From contig JBNKDD010000002.1 of NCBI GenBank assembly GCA_050288085.1, positions 1 through 64,000 of the forward strand: a stretch of 64,000 nt of DNA. Reading direction: 5' to 3'. Source of the DNA: JBNKDD01 sp050288085. Lineage in GTDB: Bacteria; Chloroflexota; Anaerolineae; Aggregatilineales; UBA3940. This document shows, in pieces, positions 18,359 to 27,562 of this stretch (the stretch's first letter is position 1; each line of letters opens with the position of its first letter). Made by a program: the position numbers and the translations under genes. The notes beneath the pieces are model-generated. The model was not told the DNA's origin, ran no database searches, and saw only the letters and a program-made list of their open reading frames with translations.

Positions 18359-19435
18359 ATGGATCTGGACGATCTTGAATTGTTTCAGCGTTTAGACGCT
18401 GATGGGATGATCGATTATATCGATGCCCTGCCTGACCAAATTCACGACTCCTGGGTGTACGGCCAATCGCTTAACCTACCCAGCCGTTTCAGCGAGGTAC
18501 AACGAGTTGTCATTTGTGGGATGGGCGGATCGGCAATTTGTGGTGACCTGCTGGCAGCATTGGCTCGTGATACCAGTCAATGCTCTGTTATGGTCAACCG
18601 AGCTTACAATCTACCGGCTCACGTCAGAGGGGACGATACACTCGTCATTGCCATGAGTCATTCTGGCAATACTGAAGAAGTTCTTTCATCGGTCGAGCAG
18701 GCCGTTGATCGCGGGGTACAGTTACTCGCGATCACTTCCGGCGGGAAACTGGCCGATAGGGTTGAGGAAGCCGGAGGTACGATCTGGACTTACGACTACC
18801 CATCATTATCACGAGCGGCAGTTGGATGGCAGTATGGGTTGGTGCTGGCTGCCTTTTCGCAGGTCGAGATGATCCCTGATCAGGGCAGCGCAGTCCAAGA
18901 AACTATCCGTTTGATGGAAAAAGCCCGCCGCCAATTTGCAGTTGACACGCCCGCAGCTAAAAACCCAGCCAAGCGTATTGCCGGACAGATGATTGGGCGC
19001 ACAATTGTGGTTTGGGGGTCTGGGCTGCTGGTTCCGGTGGCACGGCGCTGGACAACACAACTAAACGAAAACGCAAAAGCCCACGCTTATTACGATGAGC
19101 TGCCTGAACTGGATTATAACTCGGTGGTCGGGATCGATTACCCGGAGGATCTGCACGACAATCATCGCTATGCGGTTGTTCAATTACTCTCCGAGAAATA
19201 CGATCATCCACGTGTAGTTTTGCGTCACCAGTTGACGGCGGATGTACTGCGCGAACAGGGCTGTGTAACCGATACGATCAGGGCGCGGGGTGAAAGCCGG
19301 TTGGCAAATCAATTTAGCCTGATTCAGTTTGGGGATTATGTCAGCTACTACGTTGCGATGGCTTATGAAGTTGATCCGTCCCCGGTTTATAACATCGAGG
19401 CTCTCAAGGCAAAACTGACACAGGCGGAAATATGA
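18359..19435 (+). CDS. Bifunctional phosphoglucose/phosphomannose isomerase
   Basis: 358 aa from ATG 18359, which has GGAG ten bases upstream; a GTG at 18338 would add seven residues without support. Two SIS domains: the first with ICGMGGSAICGDLLAAL and AMSHSGNTEEVLSS, typical sugar-phosphate-binding Ser-rich loops, and the second with IVVWGSGLLVPVARRW and ELDYNSVVG. The family (PF10432 C-terminal) interconverts glucose-6-P/fructose-6-P and mannose-6-P/fructose-6-P and is common in archaea and Chloroflexota. The stop overlaps the next gene by four bases (ATGA), indicating co-translation. Confidence 0.9.
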   Translation: MDLDDLELFQRLDADGMIDYIDALPDQIHDSWVYGQSLNLPSRFSEVQRVVICGMGGSAICGDLLAALARDTSQCSVMVNRAYNLPAHVRGDDTLVIAMSHSGNTEEVLSSVEQAVDRGVQLLAITSGGKLADRVEEAGGTIWTYDYPSLSRAAVGWQYGLVLAAFSQVEMIPDQGSAVQETIRLMEKARRQFAVDTPAAKNPAKRIAGQMIGRTIVVWGSGLLVPVARRWTTQLNENAKAHAYYDELPELDYNSVVGIDYPEDLHDNHRYAVVQLLSEKYDHPRVVLRHQLTADVLREQGCVTDTIRARGESRLANQFSLIQFGDYVSYYVAMAYEVDPSPVYNIEALKAKLTQAEI

Positions 19436-20163
19436 ACGATACTCAAGACAAGTTCGCCGAACGCGGCGCACCCAGTTTCGTCTGGCGGGCAGGCCAGGAT
19501 CGCCGGTTGGCGATGATCCGCCGCTGGGCAGAGACTCGCAACACGGTGATCCTGATCGATGGCTGCGGATTGGGAGCCTATGCGGTGCACTTGCAAGCCG
19601 ACAGCTCTCACGTTTTTGCCTTCGATATCGAGCTGGATCGGGCTGTAAAAACACATGAGCAGGTCCCTCTGACCACCGTCGCGGCTGCTGAATATGTCCC
19701 GTACCCTGACCAAACCTTTGATGTCATCCTCTCTAACGAGGTGATCGAGCATGTATCTGATGATCAGGCAGCAATTGAAGAGATGGCTCGTGTGCTCAAA
19801 CCCGGTGGGCGGATCGTCTTGTTTTGCCCCAACCGATGGTATCCCTTTGAAACACACGGTCACTATTGGCGAGGGCAATATCACTTTGGCAACACACCCC
19901 TGATCAATTACCTGCCCGACTTTTTGCGGAACCGGCTGGCTCCACACGTCCGAGCTTATACCCGCCGCGATTTACACCGGCTCCTTGACGGCCTGCCACT
20001 GCGGATTGTGCATCATACCCGCATTTTTGGCGGTTATGACAACATCATCGCCCGTTATCCAAAGATCGGGAAGCTACTGCGTTCAGTGCTTTACTTCGCC
20101 GAGAAGACACCATTCCGACTGTTGGGTCTGTCACATTTACTGATTATTGAGAAAACATCATGA
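19432..20163 (+). CDS. Class I SAM-dependent methyltransferase
   Basis: 243 aa. The Rossmann SAM-binding part (about 25-150) shows motif I LIDGCGLGAYAVHL, motif II VFAFDIELDRAV, motif III FDVILSNEVIEHVSDDQAAI and post-motif RVLKPGGRIVLFCPNRW. The C-terminal part (FETHGHYWRGQYHFGN, then PHVRAYTRRDLHRLL) resembles methyltransferases acting on glycans, lipids or quinones; the substrate is not evident. It overlaps both neighbours by four bases, so it is translated as a unit with the isomerase and the phosphatase-like gene. A role in envelope sugar or lipid metabolism is a guess from that company. Confidence 0.82.
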   Translation: MNDTQDKFAERGAPSFVWRAGQDRRLAMIRRWAETRNTVILIDGCGLGAYAVHLQADSSHVFAFDIELDRAVKTHEQVPLTTVAAAEYVPYPDQTFDVILSNEVIEHVSDDQAAIEEMARVLKPGGRIVLFCPNRWYPFETHGHYWRGQYHFGNTPLINYLPDFLRNRLAPHVRAYTRRDLHRLLDGLPLRIVHHTRIFGGYDNIIARYPKIGKLLRSVLYFAEKTPFRLLGLSHLLIIEKTS

Positions 20164-20972
20164 CCGATTTAAGGTTACTCGAAGAACTTAGACAAACTTG
20201 TTTGATCGCCACCGAGAAAGCCGGTGAGATTATTCGGAATAACTACGACAAACCCCGGACGGTCAAGGTCAAAGGGGTTCGTGACCTGGTAACAGATACC
20301 GATCAGGCCGTCCAGGATGCCGTGTTTTCCTTGATCCAGAAGCGGCACCCCGACCATGTGCTCCTTTCCGAAGAGGACCCGGACAGCCAACCAGACGCAG
20401 AGGGGCGGTATCCGATACCTGATGGTGTGGTGTGGATTATCGATCCGCTGGATGGTACCTCAAACTTTATCTACCATATCCCGTTCGTCAGTTTCTCGAT
20501 TGGGGCATTGATTGACCAGGAACCGGTAGCTGGCGTGGTGTTCGATCCCTTGCGCAAAGACTGCTTTATGGGGATACAAGGCCAGGGAGCCACGCTTAAC
20601 GATCAACTGCTCCCACCGATTGAAGCCCGACCGCTCGATAAGTCAATGGCGGCACTGGATTGGGCACATGATACGGACATCCGGAGACAGGCCGTCGGGG
20701 TTGTTGGGGAACTCCTAACTCGCTGCCATACCGTCCGCGCTATTGGCTCGGCAGCCCTGGCGATGTCATACATCGCTTGCGGGTGGGTACAACTGTACTT
20801 CAACCTGGGGCTAAAACCCTGGGACACTGCTGCCGCGGCGATTATCATCCGGGAAGCGGGTGGCGAGCTTTACAATTACGATGGCATTAGAGCCCGTGTA
20901 GACAGCCCTTCGATATTTGCCGGACACCCGGATATCATCAAAGAACTGCAATCCTTCTTGCCAAGCCGGTGA
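20160..20972 (+). CDS. Inositol monophosphatase family protein
   Basis: 270 aa. All metal-binding motifs of the Mg2+-dependent, lithium-sensitive family are present: DLVTDTDQAVQ, the Glu-Glu of LLSEEDPDS, the core WIIDPLDGTSNFIYHIP (about 97-113) and the C-terminal KPWDTAAAAIIIREAGG. It hydrolyses a small phosphomonoester such as inositol-1-phosphate, histidinol-phosphate or a bisphosphate. The exact substrate is unresolved from sequence alone. It ends the three-gene overlapping group that begins with the isomerase. Confidence 0.9.
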   Translation: MTDLRLLEELRQTCLIATEKAGEIIRNNYDKPRTVKVKGVRDLVTDTDQAVQDAVFSLIQKRHPDHVLLSEEDPDSQPDAEGRYPIPDGVVWIIDPLDGTSNFIYHIPFVSFSIGALIDQEPVAGVVFDPLRKDCFMGIQGQGATLNDQLLPPIEARPLDKSMAALDWAHDTDIRRQAVGVVGELLTRCHTVRAIGSAALAMSYIACGWVQLYFNLGLKPWDTAAAAIIIREAGGELYNYDGIRARVDSPSIFAGHPDIIKELQSFLPSR

Positions 20973-21086
20973 TCTTCACTACAATTGTTCTAATAGGCAA
21001 ACCAATGTGGGGAAAGATACATCTCAATCCACATAACACCATTTCGTCCCAGTTGTTCATTAGATAGATAATAGGAAGGTTAACCC

Positions 21087-21542
21087 TTGATTGAAGAACT
21101 TAAACAACGGGTTGCCGAGCAATTGTTAGAAGACAGCAGCCTGACCGGCGATCTTGACGACGCCGAGGGCCGTCGTTTACTCGAATGGGGCCTGCCCATC
21201 ACAAAACAGTTAGCCGAGCAAACCGCCGGTATGACGTTGGAAGAAGCAATAGCATACCTGGAGCTTGCGTTGAAAAACCTGCGTCGTGTAATACGCCGAA
21301 TTAACAAATTGATTGGTTCTTTAGCGTCCTCAACGCAAGATGAACTGGTATCACTGCTGGAAAAGATTTTCGAAGCAGCGGGAGAAGTTCCTGTCCTGGA
21401 ATTTACGCCGCCTACTGCGCTAGAATCAGAAGCAGCAAATTTACAGGGTCTCACGCCAGGTGAAGCCCTGTCCAAACTGATCGGCTACTTTACCCCGGAG
21501 GAGACACGTTATGGCCCGCAAGAAGAGTACAAAGAAGAGTAG
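21087..21542 (+). CDS. Hypothetical helical protein upstream of a phospholipase-D-like gene
   Basis: 151 aa, TTG start at 21087 behind AGGAAGG. I recognise no family. The sequence is almost entirely helical and charged, with amphipathic segments at 1-60 and 60-110 (LELALKNLRRVIRRINKLIGSL), and no membrane segment or Cys. Its last 32 bases overlap the beginning of the next gene in another frame, so the two are probably translationally coupled. A role as a small partner or regulator of the PLD-like protein is inference from this overlap. Confidence 0.6.
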   Translation: MIEELKQRVAEQLLEDSSLTGDLDDAEGRRLLEWGLPITKQLAEQTAGMTLEEAIAYLELALKNLRRVIRRINKLIGSLASSTQDELVSLLEKIFEAAGEVPVLEFTPPTALESEAANLQGLTPGEALSKLIGYFTPEETRYGPQEEYKEE

Positions 21543-22713
21543 TTCATCCTCATCGATCACCCTAGGTGGTCTGGTGGTTGTGATCGCCCTGGTGATCGTG
21601 GTGGGGGTGTTATATGGCCCGGAGCAGGCTTTGAATACGCTGGGAGGCATTCTCGGTATAGATCTCGGCGGATCGGAATCTGCCCCCGCTGCCGAATCAT
21701 TTGGAGCAGAAGCCGTCGAATCAACCGGTGGCAGCGGCGATTTTTATACCGTCTATTTCACCAATCCGGTCATTCCCTTTGATGATGTGACCACCGGTGG
21801 GACGGAAGAACACCTGATCGAACTGATCAACTCGGCCCAGAGCAGCATCGACGCCGCGATGTTTGAGTTTAATCTGCAAAATGTGGCCGACGCCTTGATC
21901 GCCGCCCATAATCGAGGGGTAGCCGTTCGTATTGTCTATGATGACGAGCACACCGAAGAAGACCCGCAAATGGAAGAATTAATCGACGCGGGCATCCCTG
22001 CTACACCTGATGAACGCAGCGCCTTTATGCATAATAAGTTCTACGTGTTCGACCGGCAAACCGTGTGGACAGGGTCGATGAACATCACAGAGAATGGGGT
22101 GTATCGCAATAACAACAACGTGATCGTTATCCGATCCACCAAACTGGCAGAGAATTACACGGTTGAATTTGAAGAAATGTTCAACGGTGAGTTTGGGCCA
22201 ACTTCCCCATCGAATACCCCCAACCCGGTCTTTACATTGGATGGCGTGCAGATTGAAAACTACTTTGCCTCTGAGGACGATGTTATATCGGCTCTGATCA
22301 ATAACGTCTCACAGGCACAGAGCTCAATCCACTTTATGGCCTTTTCGTTTACCGAAGACAATCTGGGGCAGGCAATGCGTGAACGAGCCGAACAGGGTGT
22401 CGAGGTAGCCGGTATTTTTGAACAGCGTGGAGCGGCTACCGAATACTCCGAATGCGGAGCGATGTTAAACATGGGGTTGGATGTGCGGCTGGATGGAAAT
22501 CCGCGCACTTTCCACCACAAGGTGATTATCATTGACAGTTCAACGGTTGTCATTGGATCATTCAACTTCAGTGACAATGCAACCGAATCCAACGATGAGA
22601 ACGTGGTTATCGTCCATGATCCGGGTGTGGCGGGCCTATATGAACAAGAATTTGCCGCCCGGATGGCCGATGCTCAACTTACCCAGGCAGGTGTGTGCGA
22701 GGCAGCAGATTAG
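21511..22713 (+). CDS. Membrane-anchored phospholipase D-like phosphodiesterase
   Basis: 400 aa. A signal anchor (12-32, LGGLVVVIALVIVVGVLYG) places the enzyme outside the membrane. Two HKD half-sites are present: HNKFYVFDRQTVWTGSMN near residue 173 (H-x-K-x4-D followed by GSxN) and HHKVIIIDSSTVVIGSFNFS near 335. Both halves of the PLD active site are therefore intact, and it should be catalytic within one chain. PLD-family members cleave phospholipids or nucleic acids; this layout resembles extracellular nuclease-like (Nuc/EndA-like) or cardiolipin-synthase-like members, and which one applies is unclear. Two Cys near the C-terminal half could be in a disulfide. Confidence 0.85.
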   Translation: MARKKSTKKSSSSSSITLGGLVVVIALVIVVGVLYGPEQALNTLGGILGIDLGGSESAPAAESFGAEAVESTGGSGDFYTVYFTNPVIPFDDVTTGGTEEHLIELINSAQSSIDAAMFEFNLQNVADALIAAHNRGVAVRIVYDDEHTEEDPQMEELIDAGIPATPDERSAFMHNKFYVFDRQTVWTGSMNITENGVYRNNNNVIVIRSTKLAENYTVEFEEMFNGEFGPTSPSNTPNPVFTLDGVQIENYFASEDDVISALINNVSQAQSSIHFMAFSFTEDNLGQAMRERAEQGVEVAGIFEQRGAATEYSECGAMLNMGLDVRLDGNPRTFHHKVIIIDSSTVVIGSFNFSDNATESNDENVVIVHDPGVAGLYEQEFAARMADAQLTQAGVCEAAD

Positions 22714-22751
22714 TGCTGCCTGCCAATCTACGATCAACGGAATAGTTATCA

Positions 22752-22780
22752 ACTTGGGCGCACATGAGGTGCGCCCAAGT
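22752..22780 (+). terminator. Perfect 12-bp hairpin after the PLD-like gene
   Basis: ACTTGGGCGCAC, loop ATGAG, GTGCGCCCAAGT. It lies 39 bases after the stop and before the kinase gene. No U tract follows, so it may be a Rho-independent-like terminator of weak type or an RNA-stabilising hairpin. Confidence 0.55.
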
Positions 22781-22895
22781 GTAAATCGTTGCAATCTGTT
22801 AAAATAGAGAAAGCTGCCTGGCTGACAGAAAGTTCCCTGCCCTAGTATTCATTTTATTCGGACTTACTCTGTCGAGTAGGATGTAGAAGAAAACA

Positions 22896-24410
22896 ATGAC
22901 GAATATTGACGGAGCAAACCAAAATCTCCTTGATGAGTTAGGGAGGCTTCGTGACCAGATAACCACATTGAGGGACAGTGAAGAGGGCTTCCGTAATCTA
23001 GCTGAGTCCTCACCTGAGATGATCGCCATCCACCAGGATGGGATCTTGCTTTATATCAATGCAAGGGGGATAAAACTATTAGGGGCCAACAATGCTGAAC
23101 AGCTCACTGATAAATCGATATCTCTCTTTCGCTCCCCCGAATATCGTGACGGAAGTACACGCTATCAGCGAGATATCGATTCCGAGCATCCTGTGTTTGT
23201 CAGCGAAGAAGAACTTATTCGTCTAGATGGACAGACCATTGCCGTTGAGATCACCGAGACGCCCATTCAATTCTTCGGGATGACTGCAACCCAGATGATT
23301 GTTCGAGATGTAACCGGGCGAAAACGGGTTGAAGAGGCTTTGCGCCAGAGCGAAGAGCAGTTCCGTTCCTTCATCAGTTCGATGAGCGATCTGATCTTCA
23401 TGCTTGATCCTGAACAGTGTTTTACCGGCGTGTTCGGTGTATGGTTAGAAAATTTCGACTTTATGCCGCACACATTTTTAGGACGGACGGCACGCGCCGT
23501 ATTGGGAGAAGAAGCCGCCCGTGTCCACGAGGAAGCCAATGCAAAGGCCCTCGCGGGGGAAAACGTTGTGTACGAGTGGACCTTCTCGACGCCACACCGG
23601 GGACAGGTTTATCTACAAACGGCTGTATCACCCCTCCGAGATAATAAAGGCAGCATTACGGGCATTGCAGGGGTAGGGCGCGATATTACCGAGCTTAAAC
23701 GCGTTGAGGCCGAGCGTGAGAAGTTGATCGCCGAGATGGACGCTTTCGCTCATACGGTTGCGCACGACCTCAAACACCCCTTGAACTTAATTGTCGGATA
23801 TGCCAGTCTGCTGGAATCCGATTATGAGACCGTACCGCCGGAGCAAATGCAAGAACTGCTGCAAGGTATTGTCCAGACCGGCCTGAAGATGGGTAACATC
23901 ATTGAGGAACTGCTGCTGCTGGCCGGGGTACGGAAACAAGAAATCCAGATGCGGCCCCTTGCCATGGATATTATTGTAAAGGAAACGATCCGGCGGCTGC
24001 AATACCTGATCGAAGAGGAACACGCACAGATTAATTTGCCGGATGAATGGCCGGTAGCAATAGGCTATGGTCCCTGGGTAGAAGAAGTGTGGTTTAACTA
24101 TATCAGCAATGCGATCAAATATGGTGGAAGGCCCCCGGTTATCACGCTCGATGCGGCGCCCCAACGCGATGGAACTATCCGCTTCTGGGTGCAGGATAAC
24201 GGTAACGGCCTGACCCCGGATGAGCAGGCTCAGGTGTTTGTCCCCTTTGTAAAACTCACCCAAATCCGTGCCGAGGGGCACGGTCTGGGTTTATCCATCG
24301 TACAACGCATAGTTCTCCGGCTGGGTGGCAAGGTACATGTCGAAAGCATGGTTGGCAAGGGAAGCCGATTTTACTTTAGCCTACCCAGTCCTACTAATGT
24401 AACTCAGTAA
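22896..24410 (+). CDS. PAS-domain sensor histidine kinase
   Basis: 504 aa, no membrane segment, so a soluble sensor. Two PAS domains: about 30-150 (NLAESSPEMIAIHQDGILLYINARG) and about 150-270 (QFRSFISSMSDLIFMLDPEQ, ending IAGVGRDITELKR). The dimerisation/phospho-acceptor helix follows with AHTVAHDLKHPLNLIVGYAS (His near 292). The ATPase domain has N-box YISNAIKYGG, G1 WVQDNGNGL and G2 GHGLGLSIVQRI. It autophosphorylates on sensing an internal signal; no response regulator is next to it, though a stand-alone receiver lies at 12801-13217. Confidence 0.92.
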   Translation: MTNIDGANQNLLDELGRLRDQITTLRDSEEGFRNLAESSPEMIAIHQDGILLYINARGIKLLGANNAEQLTDKSISLFRSPEYRDGSTRYQRDIDSEHPVFVSEEELIRLDGQTIAVEITETPIQFFGMTATQMIVRDVTGRKRVEEALRQSEEQFRSFISSMSDLIFMLDPEQCFTGVFGVWLENFDFMPHTFLGRTARAVLGEEAARVHEEANAKALAGENVVYEWTFSTPHRGQVYLQTAVSPLRDNKGSITGIAGVGRDITELKRVEAEREKLIAEMDAFAHTVAHDLKHPLNLIVGYASLLESDYETVPPEQMQELLQGIVQTGLKMGNIIEELLLLAGVRKQEIQMRPLAMDIIVKETIRRLQYLIEEEHAQINLPDEWPVAIGYGPWVEEVWFNYISNAIKYGGRPPVITLDAAPQRDGTIRFWVQDNGNGLTPDEQAQVFVPFVKLTQIRAEGHGLGLSIVQRIVLRLGGKVHVESMVGKGSRFYFSLPSPTNVTQ

Positions 24411-24456
24411 TAATCGTTTGTTTTGACTGCTCAGGTTTTATGAGGAGAATGTAAGG

Positions 24457-27132
24457 ATGCAGTTTGTAGAAGCGCCTAATAATTTTTATCTCGGTGCACG
24501 TGTGGACCCGGAATCAGACCAGGTTCTAGAGGATGAGGTCATTTACTATGACTCACGGGATCTGATGACCCATGGCGTTATTCTCGGCATGACCGGCAGT
24601 GGCAAGACAGGATTGGGCATTACGATCCTGGAGGAAGCGGTAATCGACAACATCCCATTGTTGATCATCGATCCAAAGGGAGACATCACCAATATGCTGC
24701 TAGCCTTCCCCGATCTTGAGCCATCGCGGTTCCAGCCCTGGGTTAATCCCGACGATGCTGTTCGTGCAGATGCAACCGTTGAGGAGCATGCACGGGTGAC
24801 AGCGGAGCGCTGGAAAGAAGGCCTCGAAAAATGGGGCATTACCAATGATCGCATCCAGGATTATCGGCGTGCATCGCGGTTTAGTATTTACACACCCGGA
24901 TCAGAGGCAGGGCTTCCGATCAGCATTTTGCACTCATTCGCTGCCCCTGCCGGGGGCTGGACGGGGAATGAGGAAATCCTCCGCGAGCGGATTTCAGGCA
25001 CAGTAACAGCTATGCTGGCCCTGATCGGGATGAATGCCAATCCGGTCGAGGACCGTGAGCATATCCTGATCTCAAATATCTTTGAATACAACTGGCGACA
25101 CAATACCGACCTCTCGTTGGAGCAGTTGATCGTCCAGGTGCAGCGCCCGCCGTTTGGTAAGCTGGGGGTGCTCGACGTGGAGACGGTCTTCCCGGAGAAG
25201 GATCGCTTCAAACTAGCCCAGCAGTTAAACAACATTATTGCTGCACCGAACTTCCAGAGCTGGCTCCAGGGTGAACCCATCGACATTCCCTCGCTGCTCT
25301 ATACCCCGGAGGGATACCCCCGGACTTCGATCTTTTATATCGCGCATCTTAATGAGGCAGAACGCCAGTTTATCATCACCCTGCTGCTTGAGAATCTGCT
25401 GGCCTGGATGCGGACACTTTCCGGCTCGACCAGTCTGCGAGCGCTGATCTACATCGACGAAGTGTTCGGCATGATGCCACCATACCCACGTAACCCGGTC
25501 ACCAAAGACCCGATCATGCGGCTGCTCAAACAAGCTCGTGCCTTTGGGGTTGGGGCATTGCTCTCCACACAAAATCCGAAAGACATTGACTACAAGGGTC
25601 TGTCCAACATCGGCACCTGGTTTATCGGGAAATTACAAACGGAGAATGATAAGGAGCGGGTGCTTGAAGGGCTGGACAGCGCCCGTGACGCCTCTTCTGT
25701 ACTCGATCTCAAGACAGTTGATAAGCTAATTGGTAGATTGGGGTCTCGACAGTTTATCTATCACAATGTGCATGAGACGGAAACACCCAAGCTGATGACC
25801 ACCCGGTGGGCAATGTCTTATCTAAGCGGCCCGCTCACCCGTGACCAGATCAGCCTTTTGATGGCAAATCAGCGCCAGATATTAAGCCAGCAGCAAGCAG
25901 CACAACCACAGCAGTTGGCCCATCACTACGCACCAGTGGCCGGTGTTAGCGTCGGTGCGCCGATTTCACAGGCCCAACCACAAAGTCCATCATTAGGGCA
26001 AAGCAGCACTCCACTGCCACCGACTTATTCTGACACCAGTGGACAGAAGCCGATCAGCCCCAAGAGGGAAGAAAAAGAAGATGTACCAGCGGGCTTTTCT
26101 GCCATTCCCCCGGCACTGCCATCGTCGATCTACCAGTACTATCTCCCAACTGAATATTCGGTTGAGCAGTCGATCCGTAACTGGGAAAGCTGGTGGCAGC
26201 AGCCCGCCATCAATGTCGAAACGCGCCGCCGTCTGCTCTATCGTCCAGCACTGCTGGCGCAGACTACTATTCGAGTCTCCCATAATCCGACCAATTCAAT
26301 AGAGATGCTGACTTATGCGTTTGTCGTTCCGACCTTACCCCGTACACCGTTCATTGCCTGGGAAGATTATCTATCTGATCCTTTTGACCCTCACTCACTT
26401 GATCCGGACCCCTTCGCGGACGCCTTCTATGCGGAAATTCCCAGCACGTTGAGTTCGGGAACGGGCTTCAAGCAGCTCCAGACTAACCTGACCGATTGGT
26501 TGTATCAAAATGTGGCGTTGAGCGTTTACTATAATCCGGTGCTCAAGATGTACAGTGGGTTGGGTGAAAGCAAGCGCGATTTTTACGCCCGGCTGCAAGC
26601 AGTTGCCCGGCAGCAGCGTGACGAGGAAATCGACAAGATCGCGGAACGCTACGACAAGAAGCTGGTTGCGTTAGAAGATCGTGCCCGGCAAAAGGCGATC
26701 CGGTTGGACGCCGAACGCGAGGAACTTACCGCCCGCCAGCGGGAGGAAATGATCTCTGCCGGTGAGTCGTTGATGCAAATGTTCAAGGGGCGGGGCACCT
26801 ACCATGCCCTATCGCGTGCCACGCGGCTGCGTCGCTACACCAGCCAATCGCAGGATCAAATGGGGCTGAAGGAGCAGGATTACCAGACCATCATCAACCA
26901 GATGGATCAGACCTCATATGAGATGGAGCAAACACTTCAGGCCGTGCAGGAGAAATGGGCGGAGGCCGTTCAGAAGATCGAAGAAGTGACGGTCACCCCC
27001 TATAAGAAGGACATCCACATGATGCTGTTCGGAATTGGGTGGGTGCCTTACTGGGACTCGGTGATCAACGGTGCCCAGACGATCTTGCCTGCATCATCAT
27101 CTGGATTGACACAGGCTCAAACTCAACTGTAA
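24457..27132 (+). CDS. HerA-like / DUF87 ATP-binding protein with coiled-coil C-terminus
   Basis: 891 aa. Residues 1-45 form a small beta lead-in, then Walker A GMTGSGKTGLGITIL (about 45-58) with LLIIDPKGDITNML, Walker B ALIYIDEVFGM (about 330) and ALLSTQNPKDIDYKGLSNIGTWF with a sensor/arginine-finger region. This is the HerA/FtsK superfamily layout. A low-complexity Gln/Pro linker (470-545) separates it from a second part with a long charged coiled coil (about 710-840, RARQKAIRLDAEREELTARQ). Members pump or organise nucleic acids or act as membrane-associated ATPases. The true role of this large Chloroflexota variant is unknown, and the C-terminal half is not recognised. Confidence 0.75.
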   Translation: MQFVEAPNNFYLGARVDPESDQVLEDEVIYYDSRDLMTHGVILGMTGSGKTGLGITILEEAVIDNIPLLIIDPKGDITNMLLAFPDLEPSRFQPWVNPDDAVRADATVEEHARVTAERWKEGLEKWGITNDRIQDYRRASRFSIYTPGSEAGLPISILHSFAAPAGGWTGNEEILRERISGTVTAMLALIGMNANPVEDREHILISNIFEYNWRHNTDLSLEQLIVQVQRPPFGKLGVLDVETVFPEKDRFKLAQQLNNIIAAPNFQSWLQGEPIDIPSLLYTPEGYPRTSIFYIAHLNEAERQFIITLLLENLLAWMRTLSGSTSLRALIYIDEVFGMMPPYPRNPVTKDPIMRLLKQARAFGVGALLSTQNPKDIDYKGLSNIGTWFIGKLQTENDKERVLEGLDSARDASSVLDLKTVDKLIGRLGSRQFIYHNVHETETPKLMTTRWAMSYLSGPLTRDQISLLMANQRQILSQQQAAQPQQLAHHYAPVAGVSVGAPISQAQPQSPSLGQSSTPLPPTYSDTSGQKPISPKREEKEDVPAGFSAIPPALPSSIYQYYLPTEYSVEQSIRNWESWWQQPAINVETRRRLLYRPALLAQTTIRVSHNPTNSIEMLTYAFVVPTLPRTPFIAWEDYLSDPFDPHSLDPDPFADAFYAEIPSTLSSGTGFKQLQTNLTDWLYQNVALSVYYNPVLKMYSGLGESKRDFYARLQAVARQQRDEEIDKIAERYDKKLVALEDRARQKAIRLDAEREELTARQREEMISAGESLMQMFKGRGTYHALSRATRLRRYTSQSQDQMGLKEQDYQTIINQMDQTSYEMEQTLQAVQEKWAEAVQKIEEVTVTPYKKDIHMMLFGIGWVPYWDSVINGAQTILPASSSGLTQAQTQL

Positions 27133-27141
27133 GGGATAACT

Positions 27142-27175
27142 AATGAGCGGTCAGAACAGGCCGCTCATTGTTTTC
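27142..27175 (+). terminator. Rho-independent terminator of the HerA-like ATPase gene
   Basis: AATGAGCGG (27142-27150) pairs with CCGCTCATT (27161-27169) around a ten-base loop, followed by GTTTTCTT. It sits ten bases after the ATPase stop and just before the pheST promoter. Confidence 0.85.
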
Positions 27176-27204
27176 TTGACAGCATCCAATCAGGGTGGCA
27201 TAAT
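27176..27204 (+). promoter_or_regulatory. Promoter of the pheS-pheT leader
   Basis: Perfect TTGACA (27176-27181), 17-base spacer, CATAAT (27199-27204; 5/6). Start of transcription is expected near 27211, giving a leader of about 350 bases that contains the T-box. Confidence 0.75.
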
Positions 27205-27210
27205 TTCGCC

Positions 27211-27540
27211 CGATTGAGCATATTGACAACAGGCTGTGATGAAGAAGAATCTGTGAAGCATGGAATCACCAGGGAAATCAGGTCATAGACTGGAAGCCTG
27301 ATTTGATGACCTATCACAGATGTTCGCTTCGGAGCCGGTGGGCCAACGATCTTCAAGAAGATTCAGTAGCCTATTCCGGATCGCCCGCCGTTATCCGGGC
27401 AGCTAATCGCATTGATGGGAAAATAAGCTCCTGCCAATGCCGTTGGTGGAACGAGGAGGCTGGTCATCAGATCGGCAAACAGGGTGGTACCGCGTGAGTA
27501 TATAAGCTCTCGTCCCTGAACAGGGATGAGGGCTATTTTG
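27211..27540 (+). promoter_or_regulatory. T-box riboswitch (phenylalanine) controlling pheS-pheT
   Basis: The conserved T-box core AGGGTGGTACCGCG stands at 27481-27494, where the ACCA end of uncharged tRNA binds. In stem I, ATCTGTGA (27249-27256) pairs with TCACAGAT (27314-27321) directly below the specifier loop, and the next triplet after one G is TTC (27323-27325), a Phe codon, as expected upstream of phenylalanyl-tRNA synthetase. A strong terminator follows: 14-bp stem 27505-27518 with 27521-27534 (AA loop) and then ATTTTG. Uncharged tRNA-Phe should stabilise the antiterminator and let pheS be transcribed. The upper stem I details and stem II/III were not modelled. Confidence 0.9.
27505..27540 (+). 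terminator. T-box-controlled terminator ahead of pheS
   Basis: AGCTCTCGTCCCTG pairs with CAGGGATGAGGGCT (two G-U pairs) with an AA loop, then ATTTTG. It competes with the antiterminator formed around 27481-27494. Confidence 0.85.
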
Positions 27541-27562
27541 ATCTTGTTGTGAAGGAGACGTT

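Noticed and set aside
21511..27132. PLD-like protein plus HerA-like ATPase as a defence system
   Set aside because: The PLD enzyme has a membrane anchor and a kinase lies between; there are no other defence genes or mobile-element marks nearby.
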